Source: an uncultured Ruminococcus sp. (GTDB lineage: Bacteria; Bacillota; Clostridia; Oscillospirales; Acutalibacteraceae). Taken from it: a stretch of 58,915 nucleotides of DNA. The DNA is taken from assembly GCA_902802795.1 (NCBI GenBank), contig CADCNI010000008.1, positions 1-58,915 of the forward strand, given 5' to 3'. This document shows positions 48,144 through 57,892 of the stretch, one piece after another. Every line of letters begins with the position of its first letter. Within the stretch, counting starts at the first letter, position 1. The notes beneath the pieces were generated by a model. It was not told the origin of the DNA, did no database searches, and was given only the letters and a program-made list of their open reading frames with translations. Made by a program: the position numbers and the translations under genes.

Positions 48144-49505
48144 ATGACGAATGTATTATGTGTTTTCATTATTATTTCAGCTTTTTTTCTGTCACTAAAA
48201 AAGAATACGATTGGGGTCTGCTTTTTTTTTGCAGTCAGAATCCTTGTTCCGGAGAATGTAAGGGTATCAGAAAGAATGAGCTTAAATACAGCTGTTATTT
48301 TGGTGGTGGCGATTGTTGTTTTTGTTAAACATTTTATTCAATTGCCTAAACTTGCTAATGACAAGTATTTACATGTGTTGCTTTTGTTTGTACTGTTTTC
48401 GGCGTTTCTTTTGCCTTTCTCTGGATACGGTGATTTGCAGTATCAATATCATCAATTGTTCCAATTTATGATTACTGATGTTTTTCCACCAATACTTCTT
48501 ATCTTTACCATAGATAATGACGAAGATATTATTGTTTTGGAGAAGTCTTTTGTAATTGTATGTATCATTACGTGCTCATATGGAGTATTAGCTTTTCTCT
48601 TAAACAATAATCCTTATCTCAATCTGCTGAATCCAGAAATATTATATTATTCAAATTGGAAGGGGCGCAGTACAAGCGCTACTTTTGTTCATAATACAGG
48701 GTTTGGCTACTATTTAACCATGATGCTTCCATATTTGTTTTATTTAAAAAGCAAATATACAAAAGATAGCTATATAAATATGGCGGTTATCCTTGTCTTA
48801 ATTGATGTTATTCTGTGTAAAAAAAGGACGGCATTTGTGGCTTGTGCGGCTTTTTTGATTGCTTGTTTTATTTATAAGCAAAATAAAAAAATGTTAAAGC
48901 TGTTAATGATTTTTAGTTTGTTTATAGCAGGAATTGTTATCTGGACTGTGCCAAAATTTGATACTCTAAAAAATTATACTATTTCGTCGATGTTTTTTTG
49001 GAACGATAAAGCGGTAAGTGGATTAAGTACCGGAGATTTAGGTTCCAGTTGGGCATTGAGAACTCGTCAGATTTGGTATCCGTTTGTTGAAGTAAGTGAA
49101 TATATTTTATTTGGCAACGGATTTGGATGGACTACTTGGTATAAAAGCACCTATGGAATACATTGGTTAATGTTTGGATTTGAAACCGTGTTATCGGTTG
49201 CTGTTTGTGAGTACGGTTTGTTGGGATATTTTATCTATGGTACGCTTTTTTATCAATCATATAAGTATTCCAAAGCCAACCACCATAACAGAAAGGTTAT
49301 GAGTTATCAGTTTTTATTTATTTTTGTGATTATTATTATGGCAATTGGTTCGGGCCTAAACTATCACTATTTGTTTTTTGGATTGATCGTTCTTATGAGA
49401 AGGCATGAATCAATTTTTGGAAATTATAGAAGATCATTTTTACTTGGAAGAAAAGGAATGAAAAAAAATGCCGCCTGCCATTTCCGTTATAGTTCCGGTT
49501 TATAA
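48144..49505 (+). CDS. O-antigen polymerase-like membrane protein (Wzy)
   Basis: A 453-residue protein with about 11-12 membrane helices and a larger extracytoplasmic loop in the middle (residues about 260-325). The Wzy_C-like region holds SSWALRTRQIWYPFVEVSEYILFGNGFGW, split by the loop, followed by GFETVLSVAVCEYGLLGYFIYG. Such proteins polymerise lipid-linked repeat units or ligate glycans. It is the only polymerase candidate of the locus. Its end overlaps the next gene by 38 bases. Confidence 0.85.
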   Translation: MTNVLCVFIIISAFFLSLKKNTIGVCFFFAVRILVPENVRVSERMSLNTAVILVVAIVVFVKHFIQLPKLANDKYLHVLLLFVLFSAFLLPFSGYGDLQYQYHQLFQFMITDVFPPILLIFTIDNDEDIIVLEKSFVIVCIITCSYGVLAFLLNNNPYLNLLNPEILYYSNWKGRSTSATFVHNTGFGYYLTMMLPYLFYLKSKYTKDSYINMAVILVLIDVILCKKRTAFVACAAFLIACFIYKQNKKMLKLLMIFSLFIAGIVIWTVPKFDTLKNYTISSMFFWNDKAVSGLSTGDLGSSWALRTRQIWYPFVEVSEYILFGNGFGWTTWYKSTYGIHWLMFGFETVLSVAVCEYGLLGYFIYGTLFYQSYKYSKANHHNRKVMSYQFLFIFVIIIMAIGSGLNYHYLFFGLIVLMRRHESIFGNYRRSFLLGRKGMKKNAACHFRYSSGL

Positions 49506-50451
49506 TACAGGTGATGTTCTTGAAGCTACTATTAAAAGTGTCATTTGCCAGACGTTTAATGATTTTGAATTAATTTTGGTAGACGATGGCTCTACAGATG
49601 GTAGCGGAAGAATTTGTGATGAATTTGCTGAAAAAGACCCAAGAATTAAAGTAGTACACAAGTCAAACGGTGGAATTTGTCAAGCCCGAAATGTTGGAAT
49701 CGAATTGTCAAAATCAAAATACATTACATTTTGCGATCATGATGATTTTTATTCCCCCTTTATCTTAGAAAAAGAATATGATACAATCACCAGAGAAAAT
49801 GTCGATATCGTGGTAGCTGGAAAAACCGTTATTCAAGGAAATAAAAAAACAACGTATGGATTATCTGGTTTATATACTAAAAAAGATATACAAGGTAATT
49901 TGCTTCTGTTGCTGGAAAGCAATGTGATAAATAATGTTTGGAATATTCTGTATAGAAGAGATATCGTAGGCAACATTCGCTTTGATGAAAGCTTGAAATT
50001 CGGTCAGGAAGATTATAAATTTAATTATTGTCTTTTGAGGAGCGTTAATTCAATCTTTTTTATCAAGGATCCTCTTTATACGCATGTGGTCAGAAAAGGT
50101 CTAAGCACTTCCTCAAAAACGTATAAAGAACTAATACCAGCTTTGATTGATACCAATAATGATTTGTATTCCTTGATTGAGGAAATGACAGAGGATAATC
50201 AAATATCATATGGTCAATATGTGAATGTTCAGGGAGCTTGTATACATACCTGTTTGATTTATACCGTTAAAACAGGTGTAAATTTTAAGGAATTTAAATC
50301 TGTTGCCGAAATGCTTAGATGCAAGGGGAAGTTTAAAAACCATGGGAATGATAAGTCAAAGCTAAAATATTATGTTGCATATGTGTTGTTTTACAAAAAG
50401 CACTATAGATTATTATTTCTTCTTTATAAAGTTTTTGCATGTAAGAGGTAG
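49468..50451 (+). CDS. Family 2 glycosyltransferase
   Basis: A 327-residue GT-A enzyme. Motifs: ISVIVPVYNTGDVLEATIKS, LILVDDGSTDGSGRICD (residues about 33-49), HKSNGGICQARNVGIELS and the DxD-like FCDHDDFYS (about 90-98). The C-terminal part has the FGQEDYKFNY acceptor motif (ED dyad). No membrane segments. It begins inside the end of the polymerase gene; the next GT2 starts four bases after its stop. Confidence 0.93.
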   Translation: MPPAISVIVPVYNTGDVLEATIKSVICQTFNDFELILVDDGSTDGSGRICDEFAEKDPRIKVVHKSNGGICQARNVGIELSKSKYITFCDHDDFYSPFILEKEYDTITRENVDIVVAGKTVIQGNKKTTYGLSGLYTKKDIQGNLLLLLESNVINNVWNILYRRDIVGNIRFDESLKFGQEDYKFNYCLLRSVNSIFFIKDPLYTHVVRKGLSTSSKTYKELIPALIDTNNDLYSLIEEMTEDNQISYGQYVNVQGACIHTCLIYTVKTGVNFKEFKSVAEMLRCKGKFKNHGNDKSKLKYYVAYVLFYKKHYRLLFLLYKVFACKR

Positions 50452-50455
50452 TTTG

Positions 50456-51427
50456 ATGGAAGAACTAGTTTCAATTATTGTTCCTTGCTATAATCACGAA
50501 AAATATGTTAAGAGTTGTATTCAGAGCATTATCAATCAGACATACGGAAATATAGAATTGATAATATGTGATGATTGTTCTACAGATAACAGTTACCATA
50601 TTATTAAAGAGTACGAAACGGCTCTTCAGCAAAAGTTCAAAACATATATTTACAGACATTCTGAAAATAAAGGTGTATGCACTACATTAAATGAAATGAT
50701 ACGTATGTCTTCAGGGAAATTTATTAAGAGTATTGCATCAGATGATATGCTTTCAGATCAGGCTATAGAGTGGATGGTTCAATATGCGCAAGACCATCCA
50801 TTTGATATTTTATTTACAAATGCTTATAAAATTGGAACAGATGATTTGTTGCCATTTGAAAATTATACGTTTCCGCTTCTTTATAAGAATCCGCCTGTGT
50901 ATGGTTTGAACATCACCGGTCAATTATGCTCGGGAAACTACATCTTAGGAGCTTCCATGTATTTTAAAAGGGAAACATTTGAAAAATATGGATTGTTTGA
51001 TGAGACATTGTCATATGAGGACTGGGAGTATTGTTTGAGAGTCTCAAGAAGCGGTTTGATTGAGTATTGCCATTTGCCAACTGTTTTTTATCGTGTCAGT
51101 TTGGGTTCTTTGTCTCATCCCTCGGAAGATGCTGATGGAATCAGAAAAAACAGATGTTTTTATCTGGATAAGAAAAGAATCTTCAATAAGTATAAATCGT
51201 TGTGTTCTCAGTCAGACAAATCAGCATTTTACAGTCAAAACTTAAGAGTGGCAATTATTCTAAATGATATACAGCTTGCTCACCAAATTGTGAAGGAAGC
51301 CGATGTTGACGGCACATTTATCGAAAAGAGCGCAAATCTTAGATATGTTCTTTTAAAGTTAGGTATATATAATTTTACAAGAAAAATTAAAAAAAAATTG
51401 AAAGGGAAGCCTAATAAATGCAAGTGA
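50456..51427 (+). CDS. Family 2 glycosyltransferase
   Basis: A 323-residue GT-A enzyme: VSIIVPCYNHEKYVKSCIQS, LIICDDCSTDNSYHII, SENKGVCTTLNEMIRMSSG, DxD-like SIASDDMLS (about residues 98-106), and the acceptor-side LSYEDWEYCLRV. The C-terminal tail is basic. The ATG at 50456 is selected from AAGAGG upstream and the family start; the longer frame overlaps the preceding gene. Its end overlaps the ketoisomerase gene by ten bases. Confidence 0.92.
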   Translation: MEELVSIIVPCYNHEKYVKSCIQSIINQTYGNIELIICDDCSTDNSYHIIKEYETALQQKFKTYIYRHSENKGVCTTLNEMIRMSSGKFIKSIASDDMLSDQAIEWMVQYAQDHPFDILFTNAYKIGTDDLLPFENYTFPLLYKNPPVYGLNITGQLCSGNYILGASMYFKRETFEKYGLFDETLSYEDWEYCLRVSRSGLIEYCHLPTVFYRVSLGSLSHPSEDADGIRKNRCFYLDKKRIFNKYKSLCSQSDKSAFYSQNLRVAIILNDIQLAHQIVKEADVDGTFIEKSANLRYVLLKLGIYNFTRKIKKKLKGKPNKCK

Positions 51428-51843
51428 TTAAATATGTGTTCCAGCCTCACGGAGATGATAGAGGACAATTGGTTGCTCTTGAAGAATTTAAGGACATTCC
51501 GTTTAGAATAAAGCGCGTATATTATATGTATGACACCGGTGAGGATGTAACTAGAGGTTATCATGCACATAAAAGCTTACAGCAAATTTTGATCTGCATT
51601 CATGGCAGTTGTAAGATACGTCTTGATAATGGCAAGGAAAAGAAGGTTGTGCCGCTGGAAAAACCTTATGAGGGTTTGTATGTATCTAATAATATGTGGC
51701 GAGAAATGTTTGATTTTTCTTCGGATGCTGTGTTGCTTGTTTTGGCTTCTGAATTGTATGATGAATCCGATTACATAAGAAGCTATGATGATTTTTTAGA
51801 CTATGTGAAAAAAATATCATTGACAACTACAGAAGAGGTGTAA
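51418..51843 (+). CDS. Sugar 3,4-ketoisomerase, FdtA/QdtA-type
   Basis: A 141-residue cupin of the WxcM-like/FdtA family. Motifs: [47 protein letters not shown] (catalytic His pair) and [16 protein letters not shown]. Enzymes of this type convert dTDP-4-keto-6-deoxyglucose to the 3-keto isomer. It is directly followed by a matching 3-aminotransferase, so a dTDP-3-amino-3,6-dideoxyhexose (Fuc3N or Qui3N) is the likely product. The rmlA/rmlB genes needed for the precursor are not in this window. Confidence 0.93.
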   Translation: MQVIKYVFQPHGDDRGQLVALEEFKDIPFRIKRVYYMYDTGEDVTRGYHAHKSLQQILICIHGSCKIRLDNGKEKKVVPLEKPYEGLYVSNNMWREMFDFSSDAVLLVLASELYDESDYIRSYDDFLDYVKKISLTTTEEV

Positions 51844-51844
51844 T

Positions 51845-52939
51845 ATGAAAATCCCATTCGTTAGTTTTGTGCCTATTGAGAAAGAACTAAATATAGATTT
51901 AACAGAAGCGTTTAATCGTGTATTGACTCGTTCCTGGTATATTCAAGGTCTGGAAAATGAGGCTTTTGAAAGGGTATTTGCTGAATATATTGGAGCAAAG
52001 TATTGCATTGGCGTGGGAAATGGTCTTGATGCCTTGATGCTGGCCCTTAAGGCTCTTGGAATCGGTAATGGTGATGAAGTAATTGTTCCTTCCAATACGT
52101 ATATAGCAACGGCTTTGGCCGTGACATATACTGGCGCAAAACCTGTGTTTGTAGAACCGTTTATCTCAACATTCAATCTGAATCCTGCTCGGATTGAAGA
52201 AAAAATTACAGAAAAGACCAAGGCAATTATGCCAGTTCACCTTTACGGACAAGCTTGCGAAATGGATTCGGTTATGGAAATTGCGAGAAAGTACGGATTA
52301 AAAGTGATTGAAGATTGTGCTCAAGCGCATGGAGCGACCTATAAAGGAAAAAAAATAGGCACGTTTGGTGATGCAGCTGGCTTTAGTTTTTATCCCGGGA
52401 AGAATTTAGGAGCATTAGGTGATGCAGGTGCTGTTGTAGTAAATAATAAAGAATTAGCGGATAAAATCAGGGCATTAGGAAATTATGGTTCAGATTATAA
52501 ATATCATCATGTTTACAAAGGAAATAATAGTAGACTTGATGAGCTTCAAGCTGCATTTTTAGCGGCTAAGCTCCCATATTTGGATAAAATGAACAATGAA
52601 AGAAGGAGGATTGCTAACAGATATTTAAATGAAATAAAGAATCCAAAAGTGGTACTTCCGACTGTAGCAGAAAATATGGTTCCTGTTTGGCACATCTTTG
52701 GAATACGATGTAAGGAGAGGGATGCGCTTGAAGTATATCTGAATAAAAGAGGAATCAGCACAAACAAACATTATCCGATTCCTATTCATTTGCAGGAGTG
52801 TTATAGAGATTTGGGATATAAAAAAGGAGATTTTCCTATAGCAGAAGAAATTAGCCAAACCGAACTCAGTCTTCCTATGTATTATGGAATGACCGATGAT
52901 GAAATTGATTATGTAATAGAATCTATAAACGATATGTAA
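51845..52939 (+). CDS. dTDP-3-amino-3,6-dideoxyhexose aminotransferase, FdtB-type
   Basis: A 364-residue DegT-family PLP enzyme: [74 protein letters not shown] (Schiff-base Lys, residue about 185) and [16 protein letters not shown]. The [11 protein letters not shown] form is typical of the 3-aminotransferases FdtB/QdtB. It starts one base after the stop of the ketoisomerase gene, supporting consecutive reactions. Confidence 0.95.
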   Translation: MKIPFVSFVPIEKELNIDLTEAFNRVLTRSWYIQGLENEAFERVFAEYIGAKYCIGVGNGLDALMLALKALGIGNGDEVIVPSNTYIATALAVTYTGAKPVFVEPFISTFNLNPARIEEKITEKTKAIMPVHLYGQACEMDSVMEIARKYGLKVIEDCAQAHGATYKGKKIGTFGDAAGFSFYPGKNLGALGDAGAVVVNNKELADKIRALGNYGSDYKYHHVYKGNNSRLDELQAAFLAAKLPYLDKMNNERRRIANRYLNEIKNPKVVLPTVAENMVPVWHIFGIRCKERDALEVYLNKRGISTNKHYPIPIHLQECYRDLGYKKGDFPIAEEISQTELSLPMYYGMTDDEIDYVIESINDM

Positions 52940-52966
52940 TATAGTTCTAAAAGAGGCGGAATCTTG

Positions 52967-54025
52967 ATGGAAAAGAAAGAGCGGTTGTCTAATTTTGAAA
53001 TACTCAGAATATTAGCAATTATGGGGGTTATCGTCCTTCATTACAACAATAGAATATATGGAAATGCTTTCGGATTGACAGAGCATAATCCTGTTAATCA
53101 CTGTATGCTTATGATTTTGGAATCTTTATGTGTATGCTCTGTGGACCTTTTCGTCATAATCTCCGGTTTTTTTCTGTCTTCAAGACAAAAGAGAAATGGA
53201 TTTCGGATTATTGAATTAATGGTACAGGTTATGTTTTTTTCAGAGCTGAAATATCTGGTAACTAACAGAAAATACCTGACACTTGGTTCCTTGCTTGGCG
53301 CATTATTACCGAATAACTATTTTGTAACATTGTATGCTGTTCTTTTTTTCATCTCTCCACTGATAAATGTGATGCTGGATGAGGCGTCCAGACAAAATGC
53401 CTTGAAAAGAATACTGATTACTTTGTTTTGTGTTTTTTCTATTATTCCTTTTTGCATCGATATTCTTAGCGTTATACTAAGAACTAATTTAAACGGAATG
53501 TGCACAATTGGCGCAAACGGGGATCAATATGGATACACTATTGTCAACTTCTTTCTTCTTTATGTTATTGGCGCTTACTTAAGAAACATTCAAAAAAAAG
53601 TAACAAATTTGAAGTTACTGGCAGCAATAGTAGTTCTGATAATGGTGATTACATGCATATCATACTGGAACGAAAATGTGGCGTGGGAATATTGCAGTCC
53701 TTTCGTAATATTGTTAGCTGTGTGCTTGTTTTTGTTGTTTTCAAATTTTAACATTGGAAGCATCAAATTAATCAATGAATTATCCGGAAGTGTATTTACC
53801 TGTTTTTTAGTTCATGGAATGTTTATCAGTCATATTCATATTGATCAATTTGCCAATATGAATCCAATCTTATTATTTCTTCACGTTCTCATATCAACTC
53901 TTGGCATTTATCTTGTTTCGTGGTTTGTTTGGAAGTGTTGGAATTTGATTTTTAAAAGTGTTACAAAAAAAATTGATGAAAAGAAATTTATTATCGATTT
54001 TTTTCATTATAGTAATCCTATTTAA
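52967..54025 (+). CDS. Acyltransferase 3 family membrane protein
   Basis: A 352-residue protein with about ten membrane helices. N-terminal RLSNFEILRILAIMGVIVLHY contains the conserved R and H of acyltransferase-3 enzymes (O-acetyl or O-succinyl transfer to glycans); VDLFVIISGFFLSS is the second signature. It probably decorates the polymer. The ATG at 52967 follows GAGGCGG. The last six codons (YSNPI and stop) are made of the inverted end of a MITE, so the natural C-terminus may have been replaced. Confidence 0.88.
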   Translation: MEKKERLSNFEILRILAIMGVIVLHYNNRIYGNAFGLTEHNPVNHCMLMILESLCVCSVDLFVIISGFFLSSRQKRNGFRIIELMVQVMFFSELKYLVTNRKYLTLGSLLGALLPNNYFVTLYAVLFFISPLINVMLDEASRQNALKRILITLFCVFSIIPFCIDILSVILRTNLNGMCTIGANGDQYGYTIVNFFLLYVIGAYLRNIQKKVTNLKLLAAIVVLIMVITCISYWNENVAWEYCSPFVILLAVCLFLLFSNFNIGSIKLINELSGSVFTCFLVHGMFISHIHIDQFANMNPILLFLHVLISTLGIYLVSWFVWKCWNLIFKSVTKKIDEKKFIIDFFHYSNPI

Positions 54026-54131
54026 TTACGTAATAAAAGGAGGCAACAGAGGTTGATGCAAATAAAGGACAACAAAGTCATGTTCCAACCTTTGTGCCGA
54101 ACTTGTCTTGGTATTTGTTGGGATTGCTATA
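54008..54131 (+). mobile_element. MITE-like element, diverged copy 3
   Basis: A 124-bp element with ends TATAGTAATCC (54008) and GGATTGCTATA (ending 54131). It shares AAAAGGAGGC, a GGACAACAAAG/GGACGACAACG segment and GCCGAACTTGTCTT with the 34.5-kb copy, but has lost the central GC hairpin. It overlaps the end of the acyltransferase gene. Confidence 0.75.
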
Positions 54132-54166
54132 AAATGAAAACAGCAAAAGATAGCGAGGAACAGTAA
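54056..54166 (+). CDS. Possible 36-residue Cys-rich peptide from the MITE
   Basis: An ATG preceded by GGAGG (about 14 bases) opens a frame with CRTCLGICWDCYK and ends just before the flippase gene. The equivalent stretch in other copies encodes RTCLFVCLDCY and AVCLDCY. It may only reflect conserved DNA; translation is not shown. Confidence 0.25.
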   Translation: MQIKDNKVMFQPLCRTCLGICWDCYKMKTAKDSEEQ

Positions 54167-54170
54167 AAAT

Positions 54171-55697
54171 ATGCATAAAAAGAAAGTTGTTAGCAATAGC
54201 GTTATTGGTTTCTCTTTCAAGATATTGATGTTGGTCATTGGATTTGTATCCAGAAAGATTTTTATTGTATTTTTGGGTGAAGAAGTCCTTGGGCTTAACT
54301 CTCTGTATTCTAACTTGCTTGATTTGCTTAATCTTGCGGATCTTGGAATTGGGGTTGCTGTTCAATATCAGTTATATGAACCATTGGTAAATAAAGACTA
54401 TGAAAAACAATCAAAAATACTATCAGCCGCAAGGAAACTGTATAATCGAATAGGCCTTTGTGTATTTACCGCTGGAATAGTATTATCTTTTTTTATACAG
54501 TGGTTGATAAAAGAATCTACTTATCCGATTAGTTTTATTAGACTTTCATTTATGATAAGTGTATCAGGCGTTTCAATAGGCTATTTTTTTGTACATAAAC
54601 GACTTTTCCTGCAATCAGATGAGGAATTGGGATTAGTTAATATTATTGACTTGCTGGCAAAAATTGGAACGACTATTGTTTCATTAGTTTTGACAGTTAT
54701 TTTTCATAACTATTTTCTATATTTAATAATTAACGCATTATATGGCTTGATTGGGAATCTGATTATTCATGTAGTATTTAAGAAAAAATATCCCAATATT
54801 ACCTCAAAGGATAAATCCAATCAGTTGGAGAGTCGTTATTTAACAGCGAATCTGAAAAATGTCGTTCCAATGAAATTGTCTAACTATGTCTATAATTCAA
54901 CAGACAATGTTATTATTTCTAAGATTCTGGGTTTGGTTACAGTAGCACGATATTCTAATTATATGACTATTATCAACGGGATAATGGGAATAGAGTATAT
55001 TTTGGGCAATGTTGTGACATCCTCTATTGGAAAAATAATGAAAGAAAAAAATAACATAAAGGAAGTATTTGATTATTATCTTTTGTTTCAATATGTCCAC
55101 TTTATCTTTACAAATTTTTGTACAGTTTCAATAACAATCCTTATTACTCCTTTTATTCAGATTTGGCTTGGTGAAAGTTTTTTGTTAGATGTATACATTC
55201 TGGTGCTTTTGATTATTGATTTCTTTATTCATTCAATGTACCAACCAGCTTATGTGTTATTTGGAGCGGCAGGGAAATTTAAAGACGATAAATTTATTAC
55301 GATGATTAGTGCTGTATTAAATATCATTTTTTCATTAGTTGCTGTATATTTCATAGGATTGTCTGGTGTAATTCTGGGAACAATCGTATCTGATATTTAT
55401 ATTTGGATTGTAAGATCTTATCAGATGGTGGGCCGTTTTTTCAAACAATCCTTGCATCAATACTTTTTGCTTATGTTGAAGTATACTTGTTTGACAATAG
55501 GAAGTGTGGCGATTTCTATTGCTTTAATCAAACTTTTTGTCACAGAAAACATTTATTTGGAGTTCATTTTTCGTGCTATTATTTCTGTTATTATTCCCAA
55601 TATTATTTCATTCTTTTTTACATTTAAGGCAAAAGAATTTCTTACTTTAAAAAAGATGGTGCAGCAAAAATTAAATACTATAGGAGACAAACGATGA
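54171..55697 (+). CDS. Polysaccharide flippase (Wzx-like) 2
   Basis: A 508-residue MOP exporter with about 14 membrane helices. Typical features: VIGFSFKILMLVIGFVSRKI at the start, FLGEEVLGLNSLYSNLLDLLNLADLGIG, and the late PAYVLFGAAGKFKDD. It differs from the flippase at 35821 and belongs to the polysaccharide transport protein group often seen in Firmicutes capsule loci. GAGGAAC precedes the ATG. It overlaps the next GT2 gene by four bases. Confidence 0.93.
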   Translation: MHKKKVVSNSVIGFSFKILMLVIGFVSRKIFIVFLGEEVLGLNSLYSNLLDLLNLADLGIGVAVQYQLYEPLVNKDYEKQSKILSAARKLYNRIGLCVFTAGIVLSFFIQWLIKESTYPISFIRLSFMISVSGVSIGYFFVHKRLFLQSDEELGLVNIIDLLAKIGTTIVSLVLTVIFHNYFLYLIINALYGLIGNLIIHVVFKKKYPNITSKDKSNQLESRYLTANLKNVVPMKLSNYVYNSTDNVIISKILGLVTVARYSNYMTIINGIMGIEYILGNVVTSSIGKIMKEKNNIKEVFDYYLLFQYVHFIFTNFCTVSITILITPFIQIWLGESFLLDVYILVLLIIDFFIHSMYQPAYVLFGAAGKFKDDKFITMISAVLNIIFSLVAVYFIGLSGVILGTIVSDIYIWIVRSYQMVGRFFKQSLHQYFLLMLKYTCLTIGSVAISIALIKLFVTENIYLEFIFRAIISVIIPNIISFFFTFKAKEFLTLKKMVQQKLNTIGDKR

Positions 55698-56677
55698 ACG
55701 AGCTATCAATAATTATCGTTTCTTATAATGAAAAGGAGTATATTAAAGATGCGATCGAATCTTGTCTTTTTCAAAAAAAAGCAGATAACTTTGAACTGAT
55801 TATTGGCGATGACGGATCGTCTGACGGGAGCATTTTGCTAATTGAAGAATATTTTAGACGTTTTCCCGGAACAATCAAATATTTTGTTATGGATAGAGAT
55901 GATACCAATGAAATCATTCCATCAATACGAGTGTCAAATATCATAAAAAAGGCCTTTGATTACGCACAAGGTCAGTATTTCATGCTTATGTCGGCAGATG
56001 ATTTGGTGTTGAGAAAAGATCGTCTTTATAAGCAAGTTGACTTTTTGAAACAGCATCCATCAGTTTCTTCCTGTTATACAGATTATAAAAAATTTTGGTC
56101 GGATGGAAAAGAAGAAGAGATACTGTCAGAAGTTTCGTTAACTAAAGGTGTCTTTTGGGGCATTCATTACGTACATATTTCATGTTTTGTTTTTAAAAAG
56201 GAGGCGGCTGAAAATTTCCTACCGTCATTCTGCGATGATACGGGAGCATTATTCAGCATAATAAAGACAGGAAAAAGCAAACATTTAAATATGATGGGGT
56301 TTGCATATAGGCAACGTGATAAGAGTATTATGCATGTTGCTGACGTGATGGAATTGAGCATATTGGAACTGTTACTCTATCAGGATATTCTCAATTCAAA
56401 AGGATTATATTTTAGTTCACTCTCCAGATTTTCAAAGCCGTTGAAGTATGTTTATAGAAACAGGACGCTGCTCGCTAACGATAAGTATGAAAAGTATAGA
56501 AAATTATCAGCATCGAAAGAACATGATATTCTAAGTGATATCAGAAGTGCTGACAAAAAGGTTTCCAAAAGATTATACTATGAAATTAAAATTTTGATAT
56601 CAATTATTTTAAGAACTTATTTCAAACTATGTAGAAAAATTGAAAAAAGTTTCGTTATCAAAAAAATACTTAGATAA
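55694..56677 (+). CDS. Family 2 glycosyltransferase
   Basis: A 327-residue GT-A enzyme: LSIIIVSYNEKEYIKDAIES, LIIGDDGSSDGSILLIEEYF (residues about 34-53), the DxD-like LMSADDLVLRKD and HISCFVFKKEAAEN. The C-terminal 80 residues are basic with a hydrophobic end, suggesting membrane association. ATGA overlap with the flippase gene couples translation. Confidence 0.92.
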   Translation: MNELSIIIVSYNEKEYIKDAIESCLFQKKADNFELIIGDDGSSDGSILLIEEYFRRFPGTIKYFVMDRDDTNEIIPSIRVSNIIKKAFDYAQGQYFMLMSADDLVLRKDRLYKQVDFLKQHPSVSSCYTDYKKFWSDGKEEEILSEVSLTKGVFWGIHYVHISCFVFKKEAAENFLPSFCDDTGALFSIIKTGKSKHLNMMGFAYRQRDKSIMHVADVMELSILELLLYQDILNSKGLYFSSLSRFSKPLKYVYRNRTLLANDKYEKYRKLSASKEHDILSDIRSADKKVSKRLYYEIKILISIILRTYFKLCRKIEKSFVIKKILR

Positions 56678-56745
56678 ATATTTTTAGACACCGTTAATGG
56701 TTTTGTTGTATTATTAGATTTTTTGTTGAAAGGCGGATTGTAAAA

Positions 56746-57618
56746 TTGTCAAAGGAAATAAGAAAAGGAATGCATTGTATTATTGGGAATAATGTGAGTT
56801 TCGGGGATAATGTTACACTTGGACATAATTGCATTATTGAAGATAATGTTGTGATTGGTGACAACACATATATTGACAGCAACTCAATTATCAGAAATAA
56901 CACTCATATAGGAGGAGGCTCGTTCATTGGTTCCAACTGCATTCTTGGTGAATATGGAATGGATTTTTGCGTTGCCCGTGAATGTAACAAACATACACTG
57001 ATGATTGGTGATCATGCTCTTATCCGAAGCGGATCAATCATTTATACAGGTTCGGACATTGGGAATGGTTTTCAAACGGGTCATCAGGTGACAATTCGGG
57101 AAAAAACACAGATTGGCAGTCATGTAAGTGTTGGCACGTTGTCAGATATTCAAGGTAATTGCAAAATCGGAAATTATGTTAGACTTCACAGCAACAGTCA
57201 TATTGGTCAATTATCTGTTATAGATGATTTTGTCTGGATTTTCCCTTATGTTGTGCTTACAAATGATCCTACTCCTCCATCGGATCATTTTGTTGGAGTT
57301 CATATTCATTCTTTTGCCATCGTTGCAACAGGAGCTATTATTATGCCGGGAATTGATATTGCCCAGGATAGTTTAATAGGTGCTGGGGCAATTGTTACCA
57401 AATCAGTTGAACCTTATTCTGTGGTGGTTGGAAATCCTGCAAAATCTATTGCGGATGTTAGAAAAATCAAAAGTAAAATAACCGGTGAATTGGTATATCC
57501 GTGGCGTAAACATTTTAACAAATATATGCCGTGGGAAGATGTTGGTTTTGATGTATGGTACCAAAGTTTAAATTTGGAAGAAAAAAAGCAATATTCCATT
57601 TCAGAAATAGTTGAATAA
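56746..57618 (+). CDS. Left-handed beta-helix acyltransferase
   Basis: A 290-residue hexapeptide-repeat protein with about 12 turns of I-x-x-x-x-G type (IGNNVSFGDNVTLGHNCIIE, then GSFIGSNCILG). Its end, GAIVTKSVEPYSVVVGNPAKSI, is the classical acetyltransferase finish, followed by a helical tail. By context with the FdtA- and FdtB-like enzymes it may N-acetylate the 3-amino sugar (FdtC role), but an O-acyl role is possible. TTG start with AAAGGCGG upstream. Last intact gene of the locus. Confidence 0.88.
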   Translation: MSKEIRKGMHCIIGNNVSFGDNVTLGHNCIIEDNVVIGDNTYIDSNSIIRNNTHIGGGSFIGSNCILGEYGMDFCVARECNKHTLMIGDHALIRSGSIIYTGSDIGNGFQTGHQVTIREKTQIGSHVSVGTLSDIQGNCKIGNYVRLHSNSHIGQLSVIDDFVWIFPYVVLTNDPTPPSDHFVGVHIHSFAIVATGAIIMPGIDIAQDSLIGAGAIVTKSVEPYSVVVGNPAKSIADVRKIKSKITGELVYPWRKHFNKYMPWEDVGFDVWYQSLNLEEKKQYSISEIVE

Positions 57619-57647
57619 GAAATGTAACCAGGAAGAATAGTAAAACA

Positions 57648-57872
57648 GTTACAGGCATCGGAGCAGTCGGTACAATGGGCGCAAATGTTAGGGGTGTCTT
57701 TGCTTTTTTGGAAAATGAAAAGGTGTTTTGTATTGTACGAGAAATTGAGAAGGTAAAAATATTTTGTAGAAAAGCAAAATCTGTTAAAGCAGAAGCCATT
57801 TCTAAGAATTTTGTTCCAGCAGACGATTCGACTTTAGAAAACCGTGTATCAAAGAGCGATTTGTTTTTTTAG
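57648..57872 (+). pseudogene. Remnant resembling a ketopantoate reductase N-terminus
   Basis: A frame reads TVTGIGAVGTMGANVRGVFA, then VFCIVREIEKVKIF and SKSDLFF, ending at a TAG/stop near 57872. The GIGAVG loop followed by C(I)VR(x)E resembles the NADP-binding start of ApbA/PanE-type reductases. It lacks a ribosome site and the rest of the protein. It lies between the last polysaccharide gene and the IS21-type element. Confidence 0.35.
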
Positions 57873-57892
57873 GAACTGTCATAAAATAACAT

